A stretch of DNA of 64,000 bases from Tanticharoenia sakaeratensis NBRC 103193 (lineage in GTDB: Bacteria; Pseudomonadota; Alphaproteobacteria; Acetobacterales; Acetobacteraceae). Of this stretch, positions 26,278 through 35,265 are shown in pieces. A program made the translations under genes and the position numbers. Under the pieces are notes generated by a model. That model was given only the letters and a program-made list of their open reading frames with translations. It was not told the DNA's origin and ran no database searches. The DNA lies in contig NZ_BALE01000009.1 in NCBI RefSeq assembly GCF_000963885.1, positions 1 to 64,000 of the forward strand, in the 5' to 3' direction. The stretch's first letter is position 1; every line of letters starts with the position of its first letter.

Positions 26278-27654
26278 ATGACTTACAATACCAACCAGAC
26301 GCGCCTCGGGCGCCGCGCCCTGCTCGGCGGCGTCATTGCGTTGCCCATGCTGTCCGGATGCGATGAGGACAAGAAGCCGGTTCTGGCGGGCCATCGCGTG
26401 GACGTTCTCTCCAGCGGCGCGGGACTGACCGTCGACAAGGACGACAGCACGCCGATCGCGTTGCCGCCGGTCCAGACGCTCGACAACTGGCCCCAGTCCG
26501 GCGTCCATCCCGATCATGTCGCGATCAACGCCGCATGGCCGGGCACGACGAAGCAGCTCTGGACGCATTCCATCGGCCACGGCGTCTCCGAGCCGAGCCT
26601 CTGGTCGTTCGCGGCGCTGGGCTCGAACGGCCGCGGCGCGATCCAGTCCCCGCCGGTCGTCGGCGGAGGCCGTATCTATACCGTGGACGGCATCGGTACC
26701 GTGCGGGCATGGAACTGGCCCGGCATGACGCAGGTCTGGTCGCTCACGCCGACGCCGCGCAAGATGAAATCCAGCAACATCGGCGGCGGGATCGGTCTCG
26801 ACGGCGATACGCTCTACATCGTCGATGGCGTGGCGCAGACCCTGGCGGTCGATGCGGCGACTGGCCATGTGAAATGGCGCACCGATCTCGGCACGCCCGG
26901 TCGCTCGGCACCGACGATCGTCGACGGGCGCGTCTTCTTCGGTACGATCGACGAGCGCCTGTTCGCACTCGACGCCAAGACCGGCAAACAGATCTGGACC
27001 TATTCCGCAACACCCGCCGATACGGTGATGTTCGGGCAGCCGGCACCCGCGGTTGTCGACGGCATCGTGCTGGCCGGATTTGGCTCGGGCGATCTCGTGG
27101 CGCTGCGTGCTGTGACCGGCGAGATGGTGTGGAGCGACAGCCTCGGTGGCTCGAACGGCCGCGACGAGACGATGGACTTCGCCTGCGTGCGGGGTGCCCC
27201 CGTAATTTCCGAAGGCACGGCCTATGCCGTGAGCATGTCGCGCGTGCTGGTGGCCATCGACATGCGCTCCGGCCGCAGGCTGTGGGAACGCGAGGTCGCC
27301 AGCCAGAACGCGTTGTGCGTCGCCGGGGACTGGATCTACGTCCTTTCGGCGGACGAACAGGTCGCCTGCGTCGACAAGCTTTCGGGCCATGTGCGCTGGA
27401 TCAGCCAGCTGCGCCGTTTCGTTCGCATGGAAGCGCAGAAGAATGCAATCGAATGGCTCGGCCCGGTTCTCGCGGGCGGCAAGCTCGTGTGCATCTCGAC
27501 CTGGAACAAGAACGGCATGGCCGTGCTCGATGCGGTCAGCGGCAAGATCACCGATATCGTGCCCACCCATAAACCATCGCTCGTCGCGCCGATCGTCTGT
27601 GACGGGCAAGTTCTCGTCATCAGCGAGGACGGCAACCTGACTGCCTACGGATGA
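26278..27654 (+). CDS. bamB: Outer-membrane assembly lipoprotein BamB (PQQ-like beta-propeller)
   Basis: 458 residues. A lipoprotein signal ends in LSGC (Cys28); it carries the pair R12-R13 (GRRALLGG), so Tat export is possible. The rest is an eight-bladed PQQ-type propeller with repeats such as VDGVAQTLAVDAATGHVKWR, ALDAKTGKQIWTYSA and ALRAVTGEMVWSDS. BamB supports beta-barrel insertion as part of the BAM complex. It is longer than E. coli BamB (392). It overlaps der by the ATGA junction. Confidence 0.92.
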   Translation: MTYNTNQTRLGRRALLGGVIALPMLSGCDEDKKPVLAGHRVDVLSSGAGLTVDKDDSTPIALPPVQTLDNWPQSGVHPDHVAINAAWPGTTKQLWTHSIGHGVSEPSLWSFAALGSNGRGAIQSPPVVGGGRIYTVDGIGTVRAWNWPGMTQVWSLTPTPRKMKSSNIGGGIGLDGDTLYIVDGVAQTLAVDAATGHVKWRTDLGTPGRSAPTIVDGRVFFGTIDERLFALDAKTGKQIWTYSATPADTVMFGQPAPAVVDGIVLAGFGSGDLVALRAVTGEMVWSDSLGGSNGRDETMDFACVRGAPVISEGTAYAVSMSRVLVAIDMRSGRRLWEREVASQNALCVAGDWIYVLSADEQVACVDKLSGHVRWISQLRRFVRMEAQKNAIEWLGPVLAGGKLVCISTWNKNGMAVLDAVSGKITDIVPTHKPSLVAPIVCDGQVLVISEDGNLTAYG

Positions 27655-29021
27655 ACACCTCTGAAAACCTGCCGGTCGTCGTGATCGCGGGCCGACCCAA
27701 TGTCGGGAAGTCCACGCTGTTCAACCGGCTCGTCGGACGGCGTCAGGCGCTGGTATCCGACATGCCGGGGGTCACGCGCGACCGCAAGGAAGGCGAGGCG
27801 ATGCTTCGCGGTCGGCGGGTTAGGCTGATCGACACCGCAGGCCTCGAGGAAGCGGCGCCCGATACGCTGTTCGGACGGATGCGCGCATCGTCGGAATCCG
27901 CCGTGGCGCAGGCGGACCTCGTGCTGTTCTGCATCGACGCGCGCGCCGGCATTACCCCGGCCGACGCCCATTTCGCAGCATGGCTCCGCAGGCAGGATCG
28001 ACCTGTGCTTCTCCTGGCCAACAAGGCGGAAGGGCAGGCGGGGACGGACGCGGCGCTCGAAGCCTATTCGCTGGGGCTGGGCACGCCGCTCGCGCTTTCG
28101 GCGGAGCACGGCGAAGGCATCGCCGATCTGATGGGCGAGATCGCGGACCGTCTTCCGGACGCGCCACGCGCGCAGGCGCCGCACAGCGAGGACCGTCCGG
28201 AAGGACCGCTGCGTCTGGCGATCGTCGGCCGCCCAAACGCGGGCAAGTCGACGCTCCTGAACCGTCTGCTGGGCGAGGAGCGCATGATCACCGGCCCCGA
28301 GCCGGGCCTGACGCGCGATGCGATTTCGGTCGTGCTGGACGATCCCGGCGGTCCGATCCAGATCGTCGATACGGCGGGCATGCGCAAACGTGCGCGCGTC
28401 GAGCAGTCGCTCGAGCGGATGTCGGTCTCGGCCTCGATCGAGGCGCTGAAGATGGCCGAGGTCGTGGTCCTGACGCTGGATGCGACTTTGGGTGTTCACG
28501 AGCAGGATTTGCAGATTGCCCGCCTGATCGAGCGCGAGGGGCGCGCCTGCGTGCTCGCCCTGAACAAGTGGGACGCTGTCGAGGATCGCGCCAAGACCCG
28601 TCAGGCGATCGCCGACCGCATCGAGACGTCGCTTGCGCAGATGCGCGGCATTCCCGTGGTCACGTTCTCGGCCATGACGGGGGCCGGGGTGAAGCATCTG
28701 CTGCCGGCAGTGCGACGTGCCCACGAGGTCTGGAATGCCCGTGTGACGACAGGCGAACTGAACCGCTGGTTCGAAGGCGCGCTCGAGCGGCACCAGCCGC
28801 CGCTCGTCGATGGACGGCGCCTCAAGCTGCGATACATGACGCAGGCCAAGTCCCGGCCCCCGACATTCATCATTTTCGGCACACGCGCGGAAATGCTGCC
28901 GGATTCCTACAAGCGTTATCTGGTGAACGGCCTGCGCGAGACGTTCCATCTGCCCGGAACGCCGATCCGTATTCAGCTGCGCGGCACAAAAAACCCCTAC
29001 GCCGAGAACACCGAGCGGTAA
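27651..29021 (+). CDS. der: Ribosome assembly GTPase Der (EngA)
   Basis: 456 residues with two GTPase domains in tandem, the unique mark of Der. The first P-loop is GRPNVGKST near residue 14, the second GRPNAGKST near residue 192. Switch II motifs DTAGLEE and DTAGMRK and the guanine-specific LNKWD in the second domain are present; the first domain has NKAE at that position. A C-terminal KH-like domain contains RPPTFIIFGTRAEM. Der helps mature the 50S ribosomal subunit. Starts inside the bamB stop. Confidence 0.97.
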   Translation: MNTSENLPVVVIAGRPNVGKSTLFNRLVGRRQALVSDMPGVTRDRKEGEAMLRGRRVRLIDTAGLEEAAPDTLFGRMRASSESAVAQADLVLFCIDARAGITPADAHFAAWLRRQDRPVLLLANKAEGQAGTDAALEAYSLGLGTPLALSAEHGEGIADLMGEIADRLPDAPRAQAPHSEDRPEGPLRLAIVGRPNAGKSTLLNRLLGEERMITGPEPGLTRDAISVVLDDPGGPIQIVDTAGMRKRARVEQSLERMSVSASIEALKMAEVVVLTLDATLGVHEQDLQIARLIEREGRACVLALNKWDAVEDRAKTRQAIADRIETSLAQMRGIPVVTFSAMTGAGVKHLLPAVRRAHEVWNARVTTGELNRWFEGALERHQPPLVDGRRLKLRYMTQAKSRPPTFIIFGTRAEMLPDSYKRYLVNGLRETFHLPGTPIRIQLRGTKNPYAENTER

Positions 29022-29030
29022 GCAATGGCG

Positions 29031-29057
29031 GCGCGCGTGCCTGCGCCGCACGCGCGC
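29031..29057 (+). terminator. Hairpin after der
   Basis: GCGCGCGTGC and GCACGCGCGC are perfect 10-base arms around a 7-base loop, 10 bases past the der stop. No T-run follows, so it may act as an mRNA-stabilising end or a weak terminator. Confidence 0.45.
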
Positions 29058-29124
29058 GCCGTATTGCCTGGGGCCGCGACGGGATGGCAGCCCGAACCTG
29101 CACATCGGCTCAAGGCCGGTTTAC

Positions 29125-29214
29125 TTATTGGAAGGCCTTGGGCCGGCTGGGCGGTCCGTCGTGGTCTGCGTGGGTCTCGAGCATCAGCCACAGCGTATGC
29201 GTGATGGCGGTCAT
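29125..29214 (-). CDS. Possible 29-residue small ORF
   Basis: A short minus-strand frame beginning MTAITHTLWLMLETHADHDG and ending in TAA. It stands out because it lies in a gene-free region and has coherent amino acid use, but no strong ribosome site precedes it. It may be chance; conservation in related genomes would decide. Confidence 0.25.
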   Translation of the reverse strand: MTAITHTLWLMLETHADHDGPPSRPKAFQ

Positions 29215-29488
29215 TGTGGGAACGTAACATTTAGAATTTGCGGTCTATTTAAGCAGCCCGACAAAGTGCGATGATATGTAATCGTCACTGAGCGGAGGCG
29301 ATTGTCGTTTCGAACAGGGGTCTCTCTGTTCCGGCGCCTGCACGGACGGGCGTGTCCTGTATCTCATAGGTTCCTGGCGCGACGCCAGCGGTCTTCCAAA
29401 GTGGTCATCTCGGCGTCAGAGCGCGATCGGGAAGATATCCGGCCATAGACAGTCGCTTGCGACGGTGCGTTTCGCGGGATACAGCCAT
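29215..29488. other. Gene-free region with several small hairpins
   Basis: No protein gene is supported. Short stem-loops cluster here: GAACAG/CTGTTC (29312-29331), CTGGCG/CGCCAG (29374-29388) and GTCGC/GCGAC (29452-29463). A small RNA is possible, but no promoter or terminator pair was found to define one. Confidence 0.3.
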
Positions 29489-29514
29489 AAAAAAGCCGTG
29501 CACGAGGCACGGCT
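29489..29514 (-). terminator. Rho-independent terminator of hdeD
   Basis: On the minus strand AGCCGTGC, a 5-base loop and GCACGGCT are followed by a run of T (six A on the plus strand, 29489-29494). It is the clearest intrinsic terminator in the window, 48 bases after the hdeD stop. Confidence 0.85.
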
Positions 29515-29561
29515 GGATATGATCCGCCCGGCACGAATGTCGGACAGTCAGATTCGGGTGG

Positions 29562-30101
29562 TCAGCGGATAGACCGTGCAGGGCGCATCGCCAGACCCAG
29601 CTGCAGCCAGGCCACGCCTGCGATGATCAGTTCGACGGCCACGAATGTGCCGATCAGCCACAGCCCGGACCACGGCAGGCTCGTGTACAGTAGGATGCCG
29701 ATCAGCAGCGTGACCACGCCTCCCAGCGCCATGAGCTGCCAGCCGCCGGTTTCGCGATGGGAAAACGCGATGGCCAGCCGCGCCACGCCTGCGATCATCA
29801 TGCAGATCGAGATCACGGCGGTGATGAAGATCGAGCCAGCCACCGGTTCGGCCATCAGCAGCACGCCACCGAGCACGTAAAGACACCCACCGGCGAGGGC
29901 GAACAGCCGGCCGCTCCAGTCCCGCGCGCTGATCGCATGGGCAATCTGAAAGATGCCCGCCACGACGATCGCAATGCCAAGCAACATGACACTGGCAAGC
30001 GATACACTCATCGCATCGATCCAGGCGAGGACACCGAGCACGATGCTCGCAACGCCAAGGCCTACGAACCAGGTCCAGCGGTCGGAATTATAGATGGCCA
30101 T
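29562..30101 (-). CDS. HdeD/DUF308 membrane protein
   Basis: 179 residues forming six membrane helices in three similar pairs (for example WFVGLGVASIVLGVLAWI and LFALAGGCLYVLGGVLLM), as in the HdeD/DUF308 family. HdeD contributes to acid resistance at high cell density in E. coli; here the role is inferred from family only, although acid tolerance would suit an acetic acid bacterium. It lies 34 bases after an SDR gene on the same strand and ends at a strong terminator. Confidence 0.85.
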   Translation of the reverse strand: MAIYNSDRWTWFVGLGVASIVLGVLAWIDAMSVSLASVMLLGIAIVVAGIFQIAHAISARDWSGRLFALAGGCLYVLGGVLLMAEPVAGSIFITAVISICMMIAGVARLAIAFSHRETGGWQLMALGGVVTLLIGILLYTSLPWSGLWLIGTFVAVELIIAGVAWLQLGLAMRPARSIR

Positions 30102-30135
30102 GGCGGTCCTCGTTCAGGGGAAGGAAAGGGTGACT

Positions 30136-30918
30136 TCAGCTCGGAAACGGCGGCTGGCCGTTGCCTGCAGTGATACCACCATCGACGGGCAGGATGGCAC
30201 CCGAGATGAACCCTGCGGCGTCGCTGGCCAGAAACACGATGGCAGACGCCATGTCCTCGGGCTGCCCGATGCGACGCAGGGGAATCGCACTGACGAGTTT
30301 GTCGAGGTATTCCTTGTTGTCCATCATGCCGTCCGTCATGCCGGTATGCGTGACGGACGGGCAGATCGCATTGACCCGGACGCCGTCCGGACCATGCGCC
30401 AGCGCCAGCGCACGGGTCATGTTCACGACAGCGCCCTTGGAGACGTTGTAGAGCGTCGTGTTCCAGTCCCCGCCCGTGCCGGAGACCGAGGCGGTGTTGA
30501 CGATGCATCCGCCGCTCTTGATCAGGTGCGGCAAGGCTGCCTTGGACGAGAACAATGCCCCATCGATATTGACGGCCACAACGCGATGCCAGTCCTCGAC
30601 GGAATTGTCGAGAATGGTGCCGAGAACTGTCGTCCCCGCGTTGTTGACCAGCACATCGAGCCGTCCAAAACGCTCCAGCGCCGTCTCAATGCTGCGTGCG
30701 GCTTCGCTCGCCTGGCTCTGATCGACGATGCACGCAACGCTGCGGTCCTCGGGCGCGCCGGCCATGGCGTCCTTGAGCGTATCCTCGTCCTGATCGGACC
30801 AGACGACCGACGCGCCCTGTGACAGGAACTTCAGCGCTGTCGCCTTGCCGATGCCGGACGCGGCACCCGTGACGACGACAACCTTGTCGGCGAATGTTCC
30901 GCTTACATTATCAGTCAT
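30136..30918 (-). CDS. Short-chain dehydrogenase/reductase
   Basis: 260 residues, classical SDR. The cofactor loop VTGAASGIGKA (about 17-27), the structural NNAGTT, the catalytic serine region NTASVSG and the YNVSKGA active site (Tyr-x3-Lys) are all present, and it ends with an SGAILPVDGG block. The Asp at the end of beta-2 (VVWSDQDE) favours NAD(H) over NADP(H). The substrate, probably an alcohol, keto sugar or polyol, cannot be named. It is followed by hdeD, possibly in one transcript. Confidence 0.88.
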   Translation of the reverse strand: MTDNVSGTFADKVVVVTGAASGIGKATALKFLSQGASVVWSDQDEDTLKDAMAGAPEDRSVACIVDQSQASEAARSIETALERFGRLDVLVNNAGTTVLGTILDNSVEDWHRVVAVNIDGALFSSKAALPHLIKSGGCIVNTASVSGTGGDWNTTLYNVSKGAVVNMTRALALAHGPDGVRVNAICPSVTHTGMTDGMMDNKEYLDKLVSAIPLRRIGQPEDMASAIVFLASDAAGFISGAILPVDGGITAGNGQPPFPS

Positions 30919-31020
30919 GAAAAAGACTTTCTCGAAATGACAGGAGACAAAATGCGCCTCGGTGTCGTGTTTCGAATAAAGTCCTCGGTGGACCGAATGG
31001 TTCCCCTATGGACTGACGCG

Positions 31021-31443
31021 TCAATCCTCGGACGGACGGCTGCGGCCCTGCTTGATCTGGCCCCGATGGAGTTTGCTTTCGAGCCGACGACGCTTTTCAC
31101 CACGTGACGGACGCGTCGCGATCCGTCGGACCGGCGCGATCAGGGCTTCACGAATCAGGTCCGCCAATCGCTCCCGGGCGTCCTCCCGGTTGCGGGTCTG
31201 ACTGCGGAAACGCTGCGCCGTCAGAACGATGACGCCGTCCTTGGTCAGCCGTCCGCCCGCGAGTGCCTGAAGCCGGGCCCGGACGCGGGGCGGCAGGGAC
31301 GGGGAGTGCCGCGCATCGAAACGAAGCTGGGCCGCGGTGGCCAGCTTGTTGACGTTCTGGCCTCCGGGGCCGGACGCGAGGATGTAGGAGATTGCGATCT
31401 CTTCATCCGGGATCTGGACGGTCGGGCCGATGCGTAGGGACAT
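31021..31443 (-). CDS. arfB: Ribosome rescue peptidyl-tRNA hydrolase ArfB
   Basis: 140 residues. The release-factor catalytic motif is present in ASGPGGQNVNKLATAAQLRF (GGQ), and the C-terminal tail is strongly basic (RPSRGEKRRR...), which in ArfB/YaeJ enters the empty mRNA channel of stalled ribosomes. It lacks the codon-recognition domain of true release factors. It starts 84 bases after the gntP stop and is separated from it by a hairpin. Confidence 0.93.
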   Translation of the reverse strand: MSLRIGPTVQIPDEEIAISYILASGPGGQNVNKLATAAQLRFDARHSPSLPPRVRARLQALAGGRLTKDGVIVLTAQRFRSQTRNREDARERLADLIREALIAPVRRIATRPSRGEKRRRLESKLHRGQIKQGRSRPSED

Positions 31444-31469
31444 GACGCCAGATGTAGACCGAAACGGAA

Positions 31470-31499
31470 CCGGCGCGCACCGCGATGTGCACGCGCCGG
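31470..31499 (-). terminator. Hairpin between gntP and arfB
   Basis: CCGGCGCG and CGCGCCGG pair perfectly around 14 bases, with partial extra pairing inside. It lies 28 bases after the gntP stop and before the arfB start. No T-run follows, so termination may be partial. Confidence 0.45.
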
Positions 31500-31526
31500 C
31501 CTCCGCATCGCCCGGACGTCACGCCA

Positions 31527-32870
31527 TCAGCTGATGAACTGGGCCAGCAGGAGGCAGAACGCCAGGCCGAAGAACGCAATCAGCGTCTCGACCGCCGACC
31601 ATGTCTTGATCGTCTGGGGGACGGTCAGGCCGAGATATTCCTTCATCTGCCAGAAGCCCGCATCGTTCATGGGGCCGAATGCCACCGACCCGGCGCCGGT
31701 CACCAGAACCATCAGCTCGGGCGACACACCATGCGCCTTCAACAGGATCGGTCCGGCGATCGAGGAAGCCGTGCTCATGGCGACCGTGGCCGATCCGCAG
31801 GCAACGCGCACGACCACGGCGAGAAGCCATGCCAGCACCAGCAACGGCACATGCGCACCCAGAGCGACGTCGGTGATCGTCTTGGAGACACCGCTGTCCA
31901 CCAGCTCACGTCCGAAACCGCCGCCGGCACCGACCAGCAGCATGATGAGTGCCGTCGGGCCAAGGCACTCGTTGGTGAAGCGCAGAATGGTCTCGCGCGA
32001 GAAGCCGCGGGCCAGACCGAGGACGTAGAACGAGAGGATGGTCGCAAGGACAAGCGCGATATCGGTGTTGCCGATGAAGTGCAGCAGCTGGTTGGCCTGC
32101 GTCTTGGGCGTTGTCACAACGTCGGCGATCGAGCCCACGAGCATCAGGATGACCGGCGAGAGGACCGTCACGACGGTAATGGTGAAGGACGGAAGCTTCT
32201 CCGGCACCTGACGGTTCGTGAACTGCTCGCCAAGTGCGTTCGTGCCCTCGATCTTGATGCGCGGGGCGACGAAGCGGGCAAAGATCGGACCGGCCAGGAT
32301 CGCCGTCGGGATGCCGACGAGGATGCCCCAGAAGATCGTGCGGCCGGTATTGGCGTGATAGGCTTGGAGCGCGAGCAGGGTCGCAGGATGCGGCGGCACC
32401 ATCGCATGGGTGACCGACAGCGCGGCGCCCAGCGGAAGGGCGAGGCGCAACAGGGGCGTGTTGTGTCGCTGGGCCATGACGAAGGCCAGCGGGATCAGCA
32501 GCACGAACCCGACTTCGAAAAACACCGGCAGACCCACGATCAGGCCGATCAGCATCATGGCCCAGTCGAGTTTGCTTTTGCCGAACGCCTGGGAGACCGT
32601 GATCGTGATGCGGTCCGCACCCCCCGATTCGGCCAGCATCTTGCCCAGCATCGTGCCGAGCGCAATCACGGTGCCCACGTGGCCCAGCACGTGTCCGGCG
32701 CCGGCTTCGAACGAGGCCACCACCTTGTCGGGTGGCATGCCTGCCGCCAGCGCCAGGATCAGCGACACCGTGAACAACACGATGAACGGGTTGAGGCGGA
32801 AATAGGCGATCAGGACGATGATCGCGGCGATTGCGGCGGTCGCAAGACCTATGGCGAAGACGGGTGTCAT
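31527..32870 (-). CDS. gntP: Gluconate:proton symporter family permease
   Basis: 447 residues, a membrane protein with a dozen or more helices and the GntP family pattern: EAGAGHVLGHVGTVIALGTM near residue 55, PHPATLLALQAYHANTGRT, and VAFGPMNDAGFWQMKEYLG near the end. GntP carriers import gluconate and related sugar acids. In an acetic acid bacterium it would recover gluconate made by periplasmic glucose oxidation. Divergent from a sugar porter; the shared region holds two inverted repeats. Confidence 0.92.
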   Translation of the reverse strand: MTPVFAIGLATAAIAAIIVLIAYFRLNPFIVLFTVSLILALAAGMPPDKVVASFEAGAGHVLGHVGTVIALGTMLGKMLAESGGADRITITVSQAFGKSKLDWAMMLIGLIVGLPVFFEVGFVLLIPLAFVMAQRHNTPLLRLALPLGAALSVTHAMVPPHPATLLALQAYHANTGRTIFWGILVGIPTAILAGPIFARFVAPRIKIEGTNALGEQFTNRQVPEKLPSFTITVVTVLSPVILMLVGSIADVVTTPKTQANQLLHFIGNTDIALVLATILSFYVLGLARGFSRETILRFTNECLGPTALIMLLVGAGGGFGRELVDSGVSKTITDVALGAHVPLLVLAWLLAVVVRVACGSATVAMSTASSIAGPILLKAHGVSPELMVLVTGAGSVAFGPMNDAGFWQMKEYLGLTVPQTIKTWSAVETLIAFFGLAFCLLLAQFIS

Positions 32871-32924
32871 GACGAAGGATGACGACGGGATGCGCCGGAT
32901 CCTGTCAACAGAGGTGCGGATGAC

Positions 32925-32950
32925 GATAAATTGTCCACCGCTGATTTATC
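32925..32950. promoter_or_regulatory. Inverted repeat between gntP and sugar porter
   Basis: GATAAAT and ATTTATC are perfect 7-base arms separated by 12 bases, 55 bases before the gntP start. The size and position suit a repressor site or part of a promoter; the regulator is unknown. Confidence 0.4.
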
Positions 32951-32971
32951 TCGCAACGAATGTGATCCTCT

Positions 32972-32987
32972 GAACACAGGGGTGTTC
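32972..32987. promoter_or_regulatory. Second inverted repeat in the gntP/sugar porter promoter
   Basis: GAACAC, spacer AGGG and GTGTTC form an exact dyad of 16 bases, 22 bases from the first repeat. Together the two could give shared control of the divergent carbohydrate transporters. Confidence 0.4.
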
Positions 32988-33083
32988 GCATCGCATTCGG
33001 GCCGCCATAAAGACCAGCGCGTGTTCCGGTGCCGACATCCGGTGCGCGCGTGTGCATGGGATTCGGAAGGGAATACGCGTCGT

Positions 33084-34511
33084 ATGGTTGGAGTGGCGGC
33101 AACACGGACCGAAAGTACGGATGGGGCGATGGGGTCGGCCAGCACCGGACGCGCGATCGGCCTCGGAATTCTGGCCGCGCTGGCGGGTCTGATGTTCGGG
33201 CTCGATACAGGCGTCGTCGCCGGCGCGCTGCCGTTCATCGCCACCGATTTCCATATTCCGGCCCGGACCGAGGAATGGATCGTCTCGTCCATGATGGCGG
33301 GTGCCGCATTTGGTTCGCTTGTCGCAGGTTCGATCTCGGCCCGCTTTGGGCGCACAGGTGCCATGCTCGGCTCGGCCTTGCTGTTCCTCGCCGGTACGGC
33401 GGCCTGCGCGCTGGCGCCGTCGCCTGCCTTCCTGATCGGCGGTCGGCTCGTCCTGGGTCTCGCCGTCGGCGTCGCGGCCTTCGCGGCCCCGCTCTATATC
33501 TCCGAGATCACGGTGGAATCCGCGCGCGGCGCCATGATCAGCTTCTATCAGCTGATGGTGAGCTTTGGCATTTTCGCGGCCTTCGTGTCGGACAGCCTGC
33601 TGGCATCAGGCGGCCATTGGCGCTGGATGCTGGGCGTGATGGCCGTGCCCGCGACGCTGTTCCTGCTGGGTGTGCTGTTCCTGCCGCATACGCCGCGCTG
33701 GCTGATGATGCAGGGGCGCACCGAACGCGCGCGCTCGGTCCTGCGGATGCTGCGGACCGACAACGACGTGGCGGAATCCGAGCTGCAGGAGATTCAGGCC
33801 CGGCTCAATCAGGACAGCCACAAGGGCTTCGCCCTGTTCCGGTCGTCCGGAAATTTCCGACGGTCGGTCCTGCTCGGCATGGTGCTGCAGGTCATGCAGC
33901 AGCTCACCGGCATCAACGTCCTGATGTACTACGCCCCGCGCGTTTTCCAGGCTGCGCATTTCGGAACGTCGGCAGCGGTCTGGGCCACCACGCTGGTCGG
34001 GCTGACTAACATGGCGCTGACGGGCGTTGCGATCGTTTTCGTGGATCGCTGGGGGCGCCGGCCCCTGCTGGTCCTGTCGTGCCTCATCGCCGCGATCAGC
34101 ATGGCGGGCGTCGGCGTGCTTCTGCTCAGTGGCGCGCAGAGCTTTTCGACACAGCTTGCGCTCGTGGGGTTCGTCCTGCTGTTCGTGGCCGGGTTCGCGA
34201 TCGGTGAAGGCCCCCTGGTGTGGACGCTGTGTTCCGAGGTTCAGCCGACGCGCGGCCGCGATTTCGGCATCGGCTGCTCGACGGTCACGAACTGGGCCGC
34301 GAACTGGCTGGTCAGCAACACCTTCCTGACCCTGATGGCGGCTCTCGGCTCCGCGCATACATTCCTTCTGTTCGCCCTGCTCAACGGTTTGTTCATCGTC
34401 GTGACGGTCCTTTTCGTGCCAGAGACACGCGGCGTCTCGTTGGAAACGATCGAGGCGCGCCTGTTCGCGGGCAAGCGGCTGCGCGATCTCGGGCAGACGA
34501 ACGCGCGCTGA
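33084..34511 (+). CDS. Sugar porter family MFS transporter (GalP/XylE-like)
   Basis: 475 residues from the ATG at 33084, after AAGGGA; ATG 33129 is also possible, while the long open frame further left has no membrane character. It has 12 helices with sugar porter signatures: GLMFGLDTGVVAGAL, the QQLTGINVLMYYAP block in helix 7, DRWGRRPLL and VPETRGVSLETIE near the end. Members carry hexoses or pentoses with protons. It is followed by a dienelactone hydrolase-like gene 13 bases downstream and is divergent from gntP. Confidence 0.9.
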   Translation: MVGVAATRTESTDGAMGSASTGRAIGLGILAALAGLMFGLDTGVVAGALPFIATDFHIPARTEEWIVSSMMAGAAFGSLVAGSISARFGRTGAMLGSALLFLAGTAACALAPSPAFLIGGRLVLGLAVGVAAFAAPLYISEITVESARGAMISFYQLMVSFGIFAAFVSDSLLASGGHWRWMLGVMAVPATLFLLGVLFLPHTPRWLMMQGRTERARSVLRMLRTDNDVAESELQEIQARLNQDSHKGFALFRSSGNFRRSVLLGMVLQVMQQLTGINVLMYYAPRVFQAAHFGTSAAVWATTLVGLTNMALTGVAIVFVDRWGRRPLLVLSCLIAAISMAGVGVLLLSGAQSFSTQLALVGFVLLFVAGFAIGEGPLVWTLCSEVQPTRGRDFGIGCSTVTNWAANWLVSNTFLTLMAALGSAHTFLLFALLNGLFIVVTVLFVPETRGVSLETIEARLFAGKRLRDLGQTNAR

Positions 34512-34524
34512 AGGAACACGCGAC

Positions 34525-35265
34525 ATGCTGATCAGGACGGACGAGACCTGCGACATCGCAACCCCCACAGGTCCGATGCGCGTGCATGTATCGCGCCCGG
34601 TCAAGGCGGGCCGGTTTCCGGCCGTCGTGCTGTATTCGGAAATCTACCAAGTCACGGCACCGGTCGCGCGACTTGCCGCGATGATCGCCGGGCAGGGCTA
34701 TCTGGTGGCGACACCCGAGGTATACCACGAATACGAACCTGCGGGATCGGTCCTGGAATATGACGTTCCGGGAACGAACCGGGGCAATGCGCTCAAATAC
34801 GAGAAGCCGGTGTCGGGCTACGATACAGATCTCGATGCGCTCACCGACTGGCTGAGAAGCCACCCGGACTGCACGGGCCGAATCGGCTCGTTCGGCGTGT
34901 GCCTGGGCGGTCACCTGGCCTTCCGTGCAGCACTGCATCCGGCCATTTTGGGCGCGGCCTGTTTTTATGCGACGGATCTGCACACGGCATCCCTCGGTGC
35001 GGGCCGCTCGGACGACAGCCTTGCGCGCGTGTCCGAAATCCGCGGCGAACTCATGATGACATGGGGCCGATCGGACCCGCACGTTCCTTATGAGGGACGC
35101 CGCAAGATCCGCGATGCGCTTGAGGCGGCCGGCACGGCGCTCGAATGGCATGAGGTCGATGGCCAGCATGCGTTCCTGCGCGACGGCGCGCCGCGCTTCG
35201 ATGCAGCGCTCTTCCTGCAGGCAATGGCCAACACCAACGCGTTGTTCGCACGCACGCTCCGGTAA
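34525..35265 (+). CDS. Dienelactone hydrolase family protein
   Basis: 246 residues with the alpha/beta hydrolase fold. The nucleophile is a cysteine in FGVCLGGH, as in true dienelactone hydrolases; the acid and base are probably in WGRSDPHVP and DGQHAFLRD. Dienelactone hydrolases act on lactones from chlorocatechol breakdown, but no such pathway is nearby, so the natural substrate may be another lactone or ester. It sits between two transporters and its stop shares a base with the next start (TAATG). Confidence 0.85.
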   Translation: MLIRTDETCDIATPTGPMRVHVSRPVKAGRFPAVVLYSEIYQVTAPVARLAAMIAGQGYLVATPEVYHEYEPAGSVLEYDVPGTNRGNALKYEKPVSGYDTDLDALTDWLRSHPDCTGRIGSFGVCLGGHLAFRAALHPAILGAACFYATDLHTASLGAGRSDDSLARVSEIRGELMMTWGRSDPHVPYEGRRKIRDALEAAGTALEWHEVDGQHAFLRDGAPRFDAALFLQAMANTNALFARTLR

